Source of the DNA: DASUPK01 sp963744105
Lineage (GTDB): Bacteria; Actinomycetota; Thermoleophilia; Solirubrobacterales; 70-9
DNA: 64,000 nt
Assembly (NCBI GenBank): GCA_963744105.1
Contig: CAVUSJ010000004.1
Coordinates: 124,001-188,000, forward strand
Reading direction: 5' to 3'
In this document: piece after piece, positions 24,161 to 32,672 of the stretch
Position numbering within the stretch: the stretch's first letter is position 1
How the letters are laid out: each line of letters opens with the position of its first letter
Position numbers and translations under genes: made by a program
The notes under the pieces: generated by a model
Database searches by the model: none
Told to the model about the DNA's origin: nothing
Seen by the model: the letters and a program-made list of their open reading frames with translations, nothing else

Positions 24161-24907
24161 TCAATCCTGTGAATCGGCGGCGCGCATGAACGCCTCGAGG
24201 CGCTCGTTGTAGGGCCCGCCGGTCGAGGGCACGGTGTGGCCGCGCCCCTCGATCACCTCCCGCTCGGCCGAGAGCGCCCGCGCCAGGGAGTCGCACACGG
24301 CCTCGAAGGCTGGCGAGTGGCCACCGGAGAGGACGAGAACCGGGAAGTCCGCGGCGGCCAGCTCCTCGAGCGGGATCTCGGCCTCCCAGGAGGGCCGCTC
24401 GCGCTTGAGCAGCTCGACGCCGCGCAGGAGGTCCGGCGGCACCTCGTCCGGCGTGCCGTAGGCCGACCCGGCGCCGCCGCGGAAGAGCCGCAGGAAGTCC
24501 TCCGACGGGATCTCCGAAGCGTGGGCGAAGAGCCGCTCTCCGTTGGCGATCATCTCGTCGACCTCGGGGACGCCCGCCGCCACCCGCAGGCAGCCGGGCT
24601 CTGAGACCGTTAGGGACCGCACGGCATCGGGCCGGAGAGCCGCGGCCAGCAGGGCAATCACGGCCCCGTAGGAGTGGCCGACCAGGTGCGCTCCGTCGCC
24701 GAGCAGCTCGGCGAACATCGGCGCCTCGACCTCGAAGTCGTTTCGCTCCAGCGGCGGGCTCTCGCCGAACCCCGGCCGGCTGGGGATGGCGAGGCTCCAG
24801 CGCTCTGCCAGCTCGCGTTGCTTCCGCCAGGTGAGCTCCGGCCCGACGATGTCGCCGTGAACGAAGAGGACGGGCGGCCCCTCGCCCAGCCGCTCAACCG
24901 CGAGCAT
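24161..24907 (-). CDS. Alpha/beta-fold hydrolase
   Basis: 248-residue cytosolic-type hydrolase. Oxyanion segment PPVLFVHGD, a PSRPGFGES segment, the nucleophile elbow GHSYG (G-x-S-x-G, Ser about 100), an Asp-containing strand VLVLSGGHSP, and the catalytic His in GRGHTVPSTG near the C-terminus form a complete triad. Family-level call only; esterase, lactonase or haloperoxidase-like activity is possible. Its start overlaps the end of the upstream GH5 gene by 14 bp, so the two form an operon. Confidence 0.87.
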   Translation of the reverse strand: MLAVERLGEGPPVLFVHGDIVGPELTWRKQRELAERWSLAIPSRPGFGESPPLERNDFEVEAPMFAELLGDGAHLVGHSYGAVIALLAAALRPDAVRSLTVSEPGCLRVAAGVPEVDEMIANGERLFAHASEIPSEDFLRLFRGGAGSAYGTPDEVPPDLLRGVELLKRERPSWEAEIPLEELAAADFPVLVLSGGHSPAFEAVCDSLARALSAEREVIEGRGHTVPSTGGPYNERLEAFMRAADSQD

Positions 24908-25961
24908 GCCGCCTGAGCGCCAATAGGTGGTTGCGGAACCCGATCCCGAACCCGGTCGGCTTGCCCCGGTAGTTCTGGATCAGGCTCGGCCCCGCGTGGC
25001 AGGTCCAGCCGCCCTTCGTGTCCCAGGCCCAGCCGAAGTAGGAGATCCCGAGGCGGTCGGCCCAGCGCATCCACTTGTCGATGTAGTCGTGGCGGCAGTC
25101 GGTCTGGCCGAGCTCCCCGACGACCACCGCAACCCGCGCGGCGGTGGCGGCGATGGCCGCCTTGCACCCGCGCAGACAGGGCGCGAGGTGATGGCCGTAG
25201 TTGTGCTCCGAGGCGACCAGCTGCCCGAGCGGATCGACCGGCTCGTGGGCGAGCCACCCTGAGAGATCTCGCGCGTAGTCGATCCCGCCGAGCATCAGCG
25301 GCTGGGTCGCCCCGGTCGACCGGACCGCGTCGACGAGCTGCTGCATGCCGGCCGCCAGGTACCCGCCGTGTCGCTCGGAGAACCGCCCGCCAGCGGGGAT
25401 CTGGCAGCCGGCGAGCCAGCAGTCCCAGCCGATGTCGTGCGGCTCGTTGTAGAGGTCGAAGACGAGCGAGTGGTTCGAGGCGAAGTGGGAGGCGACCGAG
25501 CTCCAGAACGTGACCGAGGAGTCCGCGTCCGGCATCGGGATGATCCCGAGCGCCCGCTGGCCGTTCGGGGCGGCGACGTGCTCGTCGATCACCACGTAGA
25601 GACCCGCCGCGTTCAGCCGGGCCACGAAGCCGTCAATCGCGGCTCGGTACGCGGCGCCGCTCAGGGACGGCCTGACGCCGTCGAGCCCCAGCCAGCAGTT
25701 CGGGTTGAGGGGCAGGCGGACCGCGTTGATCCCCCACTTCTTCATCGCGCGAATGCTCCGGGCATTCGTGGGCCCGTCGAAGAACCCGAAGCCCTCCGCG
25801 CAGGCGTACTCGGAGCCGCTGCGGCTCACGCCGAGTAGGCGGACAGGGCTGCCCGAGTCGTCGACCAGGTGGTTGCCCGACACGCTCAGGCCGAGCGCCG
25901 GCGGCGACGAAATGGCGCTCACGCACAGTGCGAGCGCGACGATCCGTAGAACCCGCGTCAT
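24894..25961 (-). CDS. Secreted glycoside hydrolase family 5 protein
   Basis: 355-residue exported (beta/alpha)8 glycosidase. Signal peptide over the first about 25 residues (ending PPALG). GH5 landmarks: the proton donor in LYNEPHD (Glu about 171), the nucleophile in VVGELGQTD (about 282), and SEHNYGHHL in between. Four Cys in the middle region suggest disulfides. Relatives act on cellulose, mannan or other beta-glucans. ATG at 25961 is chosen because it gives the signal peptide; the frame stays open far upstream over the GT2 gene and that part is rejected. 27 bp separate its start from the divergent GT2 start. Confidence 0.88.
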   Translation of the reverse strand: MTRVLRIVALALCVSAISSPPALGLSVSGNHLVDDSGSPVRLLGVSRSGSEYACAEGFGFFDGPTNARSIRAMKKWGINAVRLPLNPNCWLGLDGVRPSLSGAAYRAAIDGFVARLNAAGLYVVIDEHVAAPNGQRALGIIPMPDADSSVTFWSSVASHFASNHSLVFDLYNEPHDIGWDCWLAGCQIPAGGRFSERHGGYLAAGMQQLVDAVRSTGATQPLMLGGIDYARDLSGWLAHEPVDPLGQLVASEHNYGHHLAPCLRGCKAAIAATAARVAVVVGELGQTDCRHDYIDKWMRWADRLGISYFGWAWDTKGGWTCHAGPSLIQNYRGKPTGFGIGFRNHLLALRRHARG

Positions 25962-25971
25962 CTCCGAACAA

Positions 25972-25981
25972 ACCCTACGAT
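25972..25981. promoter_or_regulatory. Back-to-back -10 boxes between GH5 and GT2 genes
   Basis: ACCCTACGAT reads TACGAT rightwards (25976-25981, 7 nt before the GT2 ATG) and TAGGGT leftwards (10 nt before the GH5 ATG), sharing one TA step. Start codons are only 27 bp apart. Promoter function is inferred. Confidence 0.5.
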
Positions 25982-25988
25982 CAGCGCG

Positions 25989-27020
25989 ATGAAGCTCGTC
26001 ATCCAGATCCCCTGTCTGAACGAGGAGGAGTCCCTGCCGCGCCTGCTCGCCGAGCTGCCGCGCGACGTGCCCGGCTTCGACCGGGTCGAGTGGCTTGTCA
26101 TCGACGACGGCTCGACCGACGCCACCGCCGAGGTGGCCAAGAGCCACGGCGTGGACCACCTTGTCCGGCTGGCCAGCCACCGGGGGCTCGCCACGGCCTT
26201 CCAGGCCGGCCTCGACGCCGCACTCAAGCTGGGCGCCGACGTGATCGTCAACACCGACGCCGACGGCCAGTACAGCTCCGCCGACATCCCGCGTCTCGTT
26301 GAGCCGATCCTGGCGCGGCGCGCCGACATGGTCGTCGGCGACCGCCAGGTCCAGGACGTCGAGCACTTCTCGTTCACGAAGAAGCTCCTGCAGAAGCTCG
26401 GCAGCTGGGTGGTGCGCCGCGCGTCCGGCACCAGTGTCCCCGACACCACCTCCGGCTTCCGCGCCTACAACCGGGAGGCCGCCCTCCAGCTGATCGTCGT
26501 CTCCCGCTACACGTACACGCTCGAGAGCCTGATTCAGGCGGGCAAGATGTCGGTCGCGATCGAGGACGTCCCGATCACGCCGAACGAGACGGAGCGGGAG
26601 TCGCGCCTCGTGGGCTCGACCTCCTCCTACGTCCGGCGAAACGCATACGCGATCTTCCGGGCCTACACGCTGTACGAGCCGCTGCGCGTCTTCATGATGC
26701 TCACCATCGTCTTCGGCGTGCTCGCGTTCGCGGCCTGGTCGCCCTTCCTGCTCGACTGGATCCTGAACGGCGATCGCAGCGGCCACATCCAGTCGCTGAT
26801 CCTCGGCGCCGTGCTGATGCTGGCCGCGGTCCAGATGTTCGCCCTCGGGATCATCGGCGACGCCCTCGCCGGCCAGCGGGCGATCCAGCAGCGCGTCTAC
26901 GAGCGGGTGCGCCGCCTGGAGCTCGAGGCCGGGGTCCAGCCCTCCAACTACGAGCGCGGCGACGTCGAGCCGCCGCGCCGGCTCACGATGGAGACGATCG
27001 AGACCAGCGTCGCCAGGTGA
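25989..27020 (+). CDS. Family 2 glycosyltransferase with C-terminal membrane segments
   Basis: 343-residue GT-A enzyme. N-terminal catalytic domain: IPCLNEEESLPRLL, VIDDGSTDAT (about 37-46) and the metal/nucleotide-binding NTDADGQY (about 88-95). Two hydrophobic segments (about 235-258 and 270-292) follow, as in dolichyl/polyprenyl-phosphate glycosyltransferases (DPM1/GtrB type). It probably transfers a sugar from UDP- or GDP-sugar to a polyprenyl phosphate at the inner membrane face. Leaderless-type start (TACGAT, 7 nt). Its end overlaps the methyltransferase GTG, giving a GT2-methyltransferase-membrane protein operon. Confidence 0.9.
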   Translation: MKLVIQIPCLNEEESLPRLLAELPRDVPGFDRVEWLVIDDGSTDATAEVAKSHGVDHLVRLASHRGLATAFQAGLDAALKLGADVIVNTDADGQYSSADIPRLVEPILARRADMVVGDRQVQDVEHFSFTKKLLQKLGSWVVRRASGTSVPDTTSGFRAYNREAALQLIVVSRYTYTLESLIQAGKMSVAIEDVPITPNETERESRLVGSTSSYVRRNAYAIFRAYTLYEPLRVFMMLTIVFGVLAFAAWSPFLLDWILNGDRSGHIQSLILGAVLMLAAVQMFALGIIGDALAGQRAIQQRVYERVRRLELEAGVQPSNYERGDVEPPRRLTMETIETSVAR

Positions 27021-27637
27021 GTACCGCCGAAGCGGGCGGGAACGTCTACGACAAGTACGGGACCTCCAACCCGGTCGCGCGCCGGCTGATGGCGGGGTTC
27101 ACCTCCCAGCTCGACCAGCTCGTCGAGCGGACCGGGGCGAGGGTGGGCCACGAGGTGGGCTGCGGCGAGGGCGAGCTGGCGATCCGCCTGGCGCAGAGGG
27201 GCATCGCGATGCGCGGCACCGACGCGTTCCCGCAGGTGCTGGATGAGGCGCGCCGGCGCGCCGGCGCGGCCGGCGTCGAGATCGACTTCGAGGCGATGCC
27301 GGTCGAGCAGCTCGACCCGGCCCGCCACGCCTCCGAGCTGATCGTCTGCTGTGAGGTCCTCGAGCATCTCGAGGACCCCGAGCGCGCGCTGGACGTGCTC
27401 GCCGCGCTGGCCCGGCCGTGGCTGATCGCGAGCGTGCCTCGGGAGCCGCTCTGGCGCGCTCTCAACCTGGCCCGTCTCTCGTACGTGAGTCACCTGGGGA
27501 ACACGCCCGGCCACCTGAACCACTGGTCCAGGCGTGACTTCGTGCGGTTTCTCACACGCCGGTTCGAGGTAGTTGAAGTTGAAAGCCCGACCCCGTGGAC
27601 CATGGCGCTCTGCCGCGTACAATCGCCGCCTTCATGA
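27017..27637 (+). CDS. Class I SAM-dependent methyltransferase
   Basis: 206-residue Rossmann methyltransferase. SAM-binding motif I GHEVGCGEGELAIRL (about 44-58), an acidic residue at the end of strand 2 (RGTDAFP), and the CCEVLEHLEDPERAL motif typical of the UbiG/UbiE-like methyltransf_11 families. The substrate is probably a lipid-linked or glycan intermediate, given the overlapping glycosyltransferase gene upstream (GTGA overlap) and the membrane protein gene downstream (ATGA overlap). Confidence 0.88.
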   Translation: MSTAEAGGNVYDKYGTSNPVARRLMAGFTSQLDQLVERTGARVGHEVGCGEGELAIRLAQRGIAMRGTDAFPQVLDEARRRAGAAGVEIDFEAMPVEQLDPARHASELIVCCEVLEHLEDPERALDVLAALARPWLIASVPREPLWRALNLARLSYVSHLGNTPGHLNHWSRRDFVRFLTRRFEVVEVESPTPWTMALCRVQSPPS

Positions 27638-29388
27638 GGCGCCTGAGACGGTCGCTACATCCACTCTTCTCCCGGCCCGGCGTCGCCGCCGTGGTCACCC
27701 TGGGCGTCGCCTGGGGTCTCGTCATGCACCAGATGGGCTGGGCGCAGATGGCCCACTACGACCAGGTGCAGGCCTTCGCGAAGGGCCAGACCCAGATCGA
27801 CCAGTGGCATTGGGACACCAACGACAAGGCCTGGGTCAACGGCCACTTCTACTCCGTCAAGAGCCCCGGCATGGCCGCCCTGAGCACGCCGCTGTTCAAG
27901 GCGATCGAGGCCGTCGGCGGGGACAAGATCGCCCGGGCGGCGGTCGACAACGCGGAGCAGACGGCCCACCCGAAGTGGACTCCTGACTCCGTGATCCCGC
28001 TGGAGAACTACGGCTACAACGTCGGGCGGGGACAGCGTGTGCAGAGGATCGTCGAGGAGTCGACGCCGATCGTCTGGGCGCTGACGCTGATCGCAGCCGT
28101 GATCCCCGCCATCCTGCTGCTGCTCTCGGTGCGCTGGGCGGCCGACCGCTTCGTCCCCGGATACGGAACCGCCGCCGCGATCACCCTCGGCCTGGCGACC
28201 GTGGTGATGACCTTCGCCGCCGAGTTCTTCTCACACGTGATCTCGGCTGGCTTCGCCTTCGCGGCGTTCTGCCTGCTGATGAAGGAGCGGGACAGGGAAC
28301 CCAGCCTCGGCCTGGTCGCGACGGCCGGCCTGCTGGCCGGGCTCGCCGTGACCTTCGAGTTCCAGACGGGGCTCGTCGGCGTCGTGCTCTTCTTCTACGC
28401 GCTCTCCCGCCGCACTGACTGGCTGCGACGTGCGGTGGCCTACGGAGCGGGCACGTTGGCCGGTGCGCTGCCGATGCTCGTCTTCAACTACTGGGCCTTC
28501 GGCAACCCCCTCAAGCTCGCCTATGGAGGAGCAGTCGCCTTCCCGGGAGTGAGCGGTCATGCCGTGCTCGGCCTGAACAGCCACGGGTTCTTCGGAATCA
28601 CCGCGCCGCGCTTCGACAGCGCCGTCAGCCTGCTCCTCGCCGGGCGCGGCCTGCTCGTCCTCACGCCGATCATCGTCATGGCCGTTGCCGGGATCTTCAT
28701 GATGCGCCGCCAGCATCGAGCCGAGGCGAACACGATCCTCGCCGTCGCGGCCGTCTACTTCATCTACAACACCGGCTACTGGCTCCCCTTCGGCGGCGGT
28801 ACGCCCGGGCCGCGCTTCCTGATCCCCGCCCTTCCCTTCGTCGCCATCGGGCTCGCCTACGCCTACAAGCGCCTGCCGGCGCTGACGCTCGGCCTCGCGA
28901 TCCCGTCCACGCTGATGATGCTGGTCGGCACGCTGACCTATCCGCTGCTCGGCAAGCAGGGCGTGGGCACGTGGGCCGACTGGCTCGTGCAGGGCCGCCT
29001 CGAGCACACCGTCCTGACCGCCTTCGGCGTCACCAACGCCTGGCTCGCGATCGCGCCCTTCGTGGCGGCGGTGCTCACCTCGATCGTGCTGGCGTTCCGC
29101 GCGACGCCCTCCACGGCGCTCTCGGACTACCGCTACGCCGTTCCGGCGGTGCTGACCTGGGCCTGCGTCTCGGTGGTCGGCCCGGGGATCGCGGGGGATG
29201 ACATCAGCGTCCTCAACCCGGGCAACAGCTCGGCCCTCTGGCTGGTCGCGTCCGGCGTGATGCTCTCGCTGGCGACGCTGAGCGTGATCTGGCTGCGGGA
29301 ACGGCGGGCTCAGTCCGGCCCGGAGGTGCCCGGGGCGCGCGAGCCCTCGCTCGGCCCCGGACTGGCGGTCGGCGACAGGACCTCGTAG
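27634..29388 (+). CDS. Polytopic membrane protein, GT-C-like
   Basis: 584-residue integral membrane protein with about twelve hydrophobic segments. The first periplasmic loop after TM1 carries KSPGMAALSTPLF and a nearby YDQ. The overall layout (large first extracytoplasmic loop, many TMs, GxPGPRFL segment near TM9) is that of GT-C type mannosyl- or arabinosyl-like transferases using polyprenyl-phosphate sugars, but the catalytic Asp cannot be assigned with confidence. ATG at 27634 overlaps the methyltransferase stop and is 10 nt after TACAAT. Its 3' end overlaps the convergent membrane protein gene by 79 bp. Third gene of the GT2 operon. Confidence 0.75.
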   Translation: MRRLRRSLHPLFSRPGVAAVVTLGVAWGLVMHQMGWAQMAHYDQVQAFAKGQTQIDQWHWDTNDKAWVNGHFYSVKSPGMAALSTPLFKAIEAVGGDKIARAAVDNAEQTAHPKWTPDSVIPLENYGYNVGRGQRVQRIVEESTPIVWALTLIAAVIPAILLLLSVRWAADRFVPGYGTAAAITLGLATVVMTFAAEFFSHVISAGFAFAAFCLLMKERDREPSLGLVATAGLLAGLAVTFEFQTGLVGVVLFFYALSRRTDWLRRAVAYGAGTLAGALPMLVFNYWAFGNPLKLAYGGAVAFPGVSGHAVLGLNSHGFFGITAPRFDSAVSLLLAGRGLLVLTPIIVMAVAGIFMMRRQHRAEANTILAVAAVYFIYNTGYWLPFGGGTPGPRFLIPALPFVAIGLAYAYKRLPALTLGLAIPSTLMMLVGTLTYPLLGKQGVGTWADWLVQGRLEHTVLTAFGVTNAWLAIAPFVAAVLTSIVLAFRATPSTALSDYRYAVPAVLTWACVSVVGPGIAGDDISVLNPGNSSALWLVASGVMLSLATLSVIWLRERRAQSGPEVPGAREPSLGPGLAVGDRTS

Positions 29389-31055
29389 AAGACGAGCCCC
29401 GGGCGATCCGGCATGGTGTAGCGCCGGAGCGGCAGGCCGTCGATCGGCTTGCGCTGCGCCCCGGCCTGCGGCGTCCCCTCGGTCAGGCCGAGGTGCAGGA
29501 CGACGGTGCGCACGCCGTACGCCTGCAGCTCGCGGACCGTCGCGGCGTCGGGGAAGGTGGCCATGTGCTTGACCAGGTCGAGCACGATCGCGGGGTTGGT
29601 GCTCGCCCTGCCGTTGACGATGTCGGGGAAGCCGTCGGTGGACTCCAGCTGGAAGGCGCGGTTCTCCTTGGCGGTCAGCGCCGGCAGGTGGAGCTGTGGC
29701 TGGGGGATGTCGGCGGTCGACGCGAGGGCCGGCGGCACCTCGGGCTCCGCCTGGCTGTCGAAGGGATCGAACGGCAGGCTGCGGCCCTCGGTGACGATCG
29801 CCAACGCGAGGACGCCCGTGACTGCTGCCGTCGACCACGCCGGCCAGCGATGCCGCCGTGCCGAGCGGATCGCCGCCTCCGCCCCTGCCGCCGCGAGCAG
29901 GGCGAGGGCAAGCGAGGTGAAGGTCGCCATGCGGCCCGGGGTGCGGATGCCGTTCCATCCGGGTAGGGCGTCGAAGAGGACGCGATACGGCCAGAGCAGG
30001 CCGCCCTGCTCCCGAAAACCGAGCGAAAGCACCGCGAACGCGACCGCCGCGACCCCCAGCCAGATTCGCCAGCGCTTGCTCAGGCTGCTCGACCAGAGCC
30101 CCGCGATCGCGAGGATCAGGATCACCGCCCCGGGGAAGAGGGTCTTCTCCTGCCAGGTGGTGAGGTGGTCGCGGATGCCGGCGGTGGCCGATCCCCAGAC
30201 GAAGTTCTCCTCCGGCGCGTTGAGAAACACCTTGAGCGGCCCCGAGAAGGCCGCCACCTCGTGCGGACTGCGCGTCGACGCCGGGAAGTGGTCCCCGATG
30301 TACAGGTAGGCGTGCGCGATCCAGTACGAGAACAGGGTGAAGACGACGGCGCCGGCCACTCCGGCGACGATCATCCGCCGCGGGATCGGGGGGCGTCCGC
30401 GGACGAGCCACGCGATCACGCCGATCAATACGACTCCCGCGATCCCGTACGCGAACGGAAGGCCAAGCGCCCAGCCGATCGACAACTGCCAGGCCGCCGC
30501 TATCCAGGCCCAGAAGATCCACCAGTGGCTGCGCAATCGGATGCCGCGTACGGCGAAGGCCACGGCCAGCGGTATCCCCCCGCTCGAGATCACCTGCAGG
30601 TGGCCGTCCTGCTCCAGCCGGTACGGCGCGTACGCGAAGGCGGCTCCGGCGATCACGGCTCCGACGGGCCCGAGCCCGAGCTCGCGAGCCAGCAGGTAGG
30701 CGCCGAAGAACGCAAGCGCGTAGGCGAAGATGAAGAGCAGGTCGTAGCGGACCATCGCCGCGTGCGGCCCGCTCCCGATCAGCCCCGACGGCGCGTAGCC
30801 GATCAGCGCGTCGCCGAAGGCGAGCGAGTACTTGGTCGGCCAGAAGCGGTTCGCGTCGAAGAAGTGGAGCGGCTGGTGCAGCAGGGCGTGTCCGCCCCAG
30901 GCCGGCTGCCAGGCCTCGGCCAGCGGGTCACCGATGTCGCGCGGGACGATCGACCCCAGGTGGCAGATCAGGGGCCAGGTCATCACCATCGCGAGCAGAG
31001 CGGCCCCCAGCGCGGCGAGCCCCACCTCTCGCCGTGTCATCTCTCTCGGCGACAT
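29310..31055 (-). CDS. Polytopic membrane protein, putative GT-C glycosyltransferase
   Basis: About 581-residue membrane protein with 10-12 hydrophobic segments in the first two thirds and a soluble extracytoplasmic C-terminal domain (about 430-581). The first loop contains PRDIGDPLAEAWQPAWG and the DANRFWPTKYSLAFGDAL segment, resembling YfhO/GT-C type proteins in which an Asp-rich first loop binds the lipid-linked sugar. Start chosen at ATG 31055; TTG 31076 and ATG 31040 are alternatives. The 3' end overlaps the convergent gene by 79 bp. Role in surface glycan assembly is inferred from family type and neighbours. Confidence 0.75.
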   Translation of the reverse strand: MSPREMTRREVGLAALGAALLAMVMTWPLICHLGSIVPRDIGDPLAEAWQPAWGGHALLHQPLHFFDANRFWPTKYSLAFGDALIGYAPSGLIGSGPHAAMVRYDLLFIFAYALAFFGAYLLARELGLGPVGAVIAGAAFAYAPYRLEQDGHLQVISSGGIPLAVAFAVRGIRLRSHWWIFWAWIAAAWQLSIGWALGLPFAYGIAGVVLIGVIAWLVRGRPPIPRRMIVAGVAGAVVFTLFSYWIAHAYLYIGDHFPASTRSPHEVAAFSGPLKVFLNAPEENFVWGSATAGIRDHLTTWQEKTLFPGAVILILAIAGLWSSSLSKRWRIWLGVAAVAFAVLSLGFREQGGLLWPYRVLFDALPGWNGIRTPGRMATFTSLALALLAAAGAEAAIRSARRHRWPAWSTAAVTGVLALAIVTEGRSLPFDPFDSQAEPEVPPALASTADIPQPQLHLPALTAKENRAFQLESTDGFPDIVNGRASTNPAIVLDLVKHMATFPDAATVRELQAYGVRTVVLHLGLTEGTPQAGAQRKPIDGLPLRRYTMPDRPGLVFYEVLSPTASPGPSEGSRAPGTSGPD

Positions 31056-31090
31056 GTGAGCCGGGCATCCTCGCAATTCGGGATGCCATC

Positions 31091-31558
31091 ATGCGCTCCC
31101 GTCCATATGCTGCCGCGGTGGTCATCGCGTTGATCGCAATCGGCGTGATCGCCTTCCTGGCGATCGACGCCTACGTCATCTACCGCGTCTTCAAGTCACG
31201 CGCCAGCGCCGACGACTACGGGATGTTCATGGTCCCCGGCGAGAGCACCGTGACGGTCCCGGCGGGCAAGCTCAAGGTCTCCTACCAGGAGGAGTACAAG
31301 GCCTCGAGCGACGGGGACTCGATCGACTTCGGCGTGCCGGGACAGCTCCAGGTGACCGTGACCAACGATGCGACCGGCGAGCCGTTGGAGATCAAGGGCC
31401 CCGGCTTCCGCGGCATGGGGGAATCCCTCAACACCGGCAGCGGCTGGAGCCGCGCGCTGGTCGGCACGGTCCAGGTCACACAGCCGGGCAGCTACACGGT
31501 GAAGGCCGAGCCCGCCATCGAGGGCGGCGTCGAGCCGAAGGTCCTGCTCGGCAAGTAG
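31091..31558 (+). CDS. Membrane-anchored beta-rich protein, paralogue of 32151 gene
   Basis: 155-residue protein with one N-terminal membrane helix (about 7-28) and an extracytoplasmic beta-rich domain starting around DDYGMFMVPGESTVTVPAGKLKV. It shares order and motifs (D-x-YG, VPG-x-S, PAG, C-terminal GSYTV-like) with the protein at 32151-32672, so the two are paralogues on either side of pyrE. The fold looks immunoglobulin-like; no family name is certain. An inverted repeat GCATCC...GGATGC (31065-31086) lies just upstream. Function unknown. Confidence 0.65.
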   Translation: MRSRPYAAAVVIALIAIGVIAFLAIDAYVIYRVFKSRASADDYGMFMVPGESTVTVPAGKLKVSYQEEYKASSDGDSIDFGVPGQLQVTVTNDATGEPLEIKGPGFRGMGESLNTGSGWSRALVGTVQVTQPGSYTVKAEPAIEGGVEPKVLLGK

Positions 31559-32128
31559 CTACCGATCGGGCCGGTCCGGGTAGAGCTCGTCGATCGTGAC
31601 CAGCGGCCGGTAGGGCGCGGCCGCGAGCTCCTCGATCGCAACGTCGCCGCCGGCCAGGCGGTCGACCACCGAGACGACGCCGGCGATCTCGTGGCCCTCC
31701 TCGAGGATTCGCTCAATCGCGCGAACAGTCGAGCCGCCGGTCGTGACCACGTCCTCCACCACAAGACAGCGGGTGCCTGGCTCGAGCACCGGCCCCTCGA
31801 TCCAACGCTGCAGGCCGTGCTCCTTCTTCTCCTTGCGGACGAAGAAGGCGATCAGCCCCTCACCGCCCTCGGCCCCGATCGCCGCGCTGGCGAGGGGGTC
31901 GGCACCCATGGTCATCCCGCCGACCGCTGTCGCGCCGCGCTCGGTCGCCTCGGCGGCGATCAGCTCGCCGACCGCGCGGAAGGCCGGGGGCCGCAGCAGG
32001 GCGCGCTTGGCGTCGACGTAGTACTGCGCCTTCTGGCCACTGGAGAGGATGACCTCGCCGATCACCAGGGCGTGCTCGCGGAGCTCGGCCAGCAGGGTCT
32101 CGTGTGCTGCGTCCAGGTCCGGCGGCAT
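31559..32128 (-). CDS. pyrE: Orotate phosphoribosyltransferase
   Basis: Type I phosphoribosyltransferase that makes OMP from orotate and PRPP in pyrimidine synthesis. 189 residues with the PRPP-binding motif VVEDVVTTGGST (123-134), the flexible loop lysines FFVRKEKKEHG (96-105) and the N-terminal KAQYYVDAKRALL segment characteristic of OPRT. Its ATG faces the ATG of the membrane protein gene at 32151 across 22 bp with a palindromic promoter core. The 3' end abuts the stop of the 31091 gene directly. Confidence 0.93.
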   Translation of the reverse strand: MPPDLDAAHETLLAELREHALVIGEVILSSGQKAQYYVDAKRALLRPPAFRAVGELIAAEATERGATAVGGMTMGADPLASAAIGAEGGEGLIAFFVRKEKKEHGLQRWIEGPVLEPGTRCLVVEDVVTTGGSTVRAIERILEEGHEIAGVVSVVDRLAGGDVAIEELAAAPYRPLVTIDELYPDRPDR

Positions 32129-32132
32129 CGGG

Positions 32133-32146
32133 GCATCCTAGGATGC
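32133..32146. promoter_or_regulatory. Palindromic divergent promoter core between pyrE and 32151
   Basis: GCATCCTAGGATGC is a perfect 14-bp palindrome. Each strand reads TAGGAT exactly 6 nt before its start codon (pyrE leftwards, the membrane protein rightwards). This predicts two leaderless transcripts from one symmetric element, or alternatively an operator. Function is inferred. Confidence 0.55.
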
Positions 32147-32150
32147 GGCG

Positions 32151-32672
32151 ATGCGGACCGGCTACAGGCTCGCGGTCGGCGTCGGCGTGATCACCGTCCT
32201 CACCGCGGTCGTCCTCTTCGTGGCCGAGCTGGCGGGCGGTGCCCGGGACGCGGACGCCTATGGGCAGGTTTCGGTCCCGGGCCGGGACTCCGTCAACCTC
32301 CCCGCCGGCGACGTGATCATCTTCTACGGCGAGCGCAGTCCCGCCGGCTCGCTCACGGTCCCCCCGAACCTGCAGCTCCGCGTGCGGACCGCCAGCGGTC
32401 AGCTGCTGCTCGGGTCAACGCCCTACGTGTTCGACCAGTTTGACGACGGCGACTATGTGCGTAAGCCGATCGCGAAGCTGCGGGTACCGGAGGCTGGCGA
32501 CTACGAGGCCGTCTCGCCGACGACCGCGCCGGGCGCCGCCGGGCCCGTCATCAGCTTCGGGCACGAGGGGAGCCGGGACTACGGCTACGTCCTCTTCGTG
32601 CTCGCCGGTGGCGGCCTGCTCGCCGCGATCCTGGCCGTCGGGACCGCCGTCGTGGCGAGGATCGAGGACTAG
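32151..32672 (+). CDS. Membrane protein with two TM helices, paralogue of 31091 gene
   Basis: 173 residues: an N-terminal membrane helix (about 7-27), a beta-rich extracytoplasmic domain (DAYGQVSVPGRDSVNLPAG at its start, then FYGERSPAGSLTVP and EAGDYEAVSPTT) and a second membrane helix near the C-terminus (about 148-168). The central domain parallels that of the 31091 protein; the second helix is an addition. Family not recognised. Leaderless-type start from the palindromic element shared with pyrE. Its stop overlaps the convergent epimerase gene by 4 bp. Confidence 0.65.
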   Translation: MRTGYRLAVGVGVITVLTAVVLFVAELAGGARDADAYGQVSVPGRDSVNLPAGDVIIFYGERSPAGSLTVPPNLQLRVRTASGQLLLGSTPYVFDQFDDGDYVRKPIAKLRVPEAGDYEAVSPTTAPGAAGPVISFGHEGSRDYGYVLFVLAGGGLLAAILAVGTAVVARIED

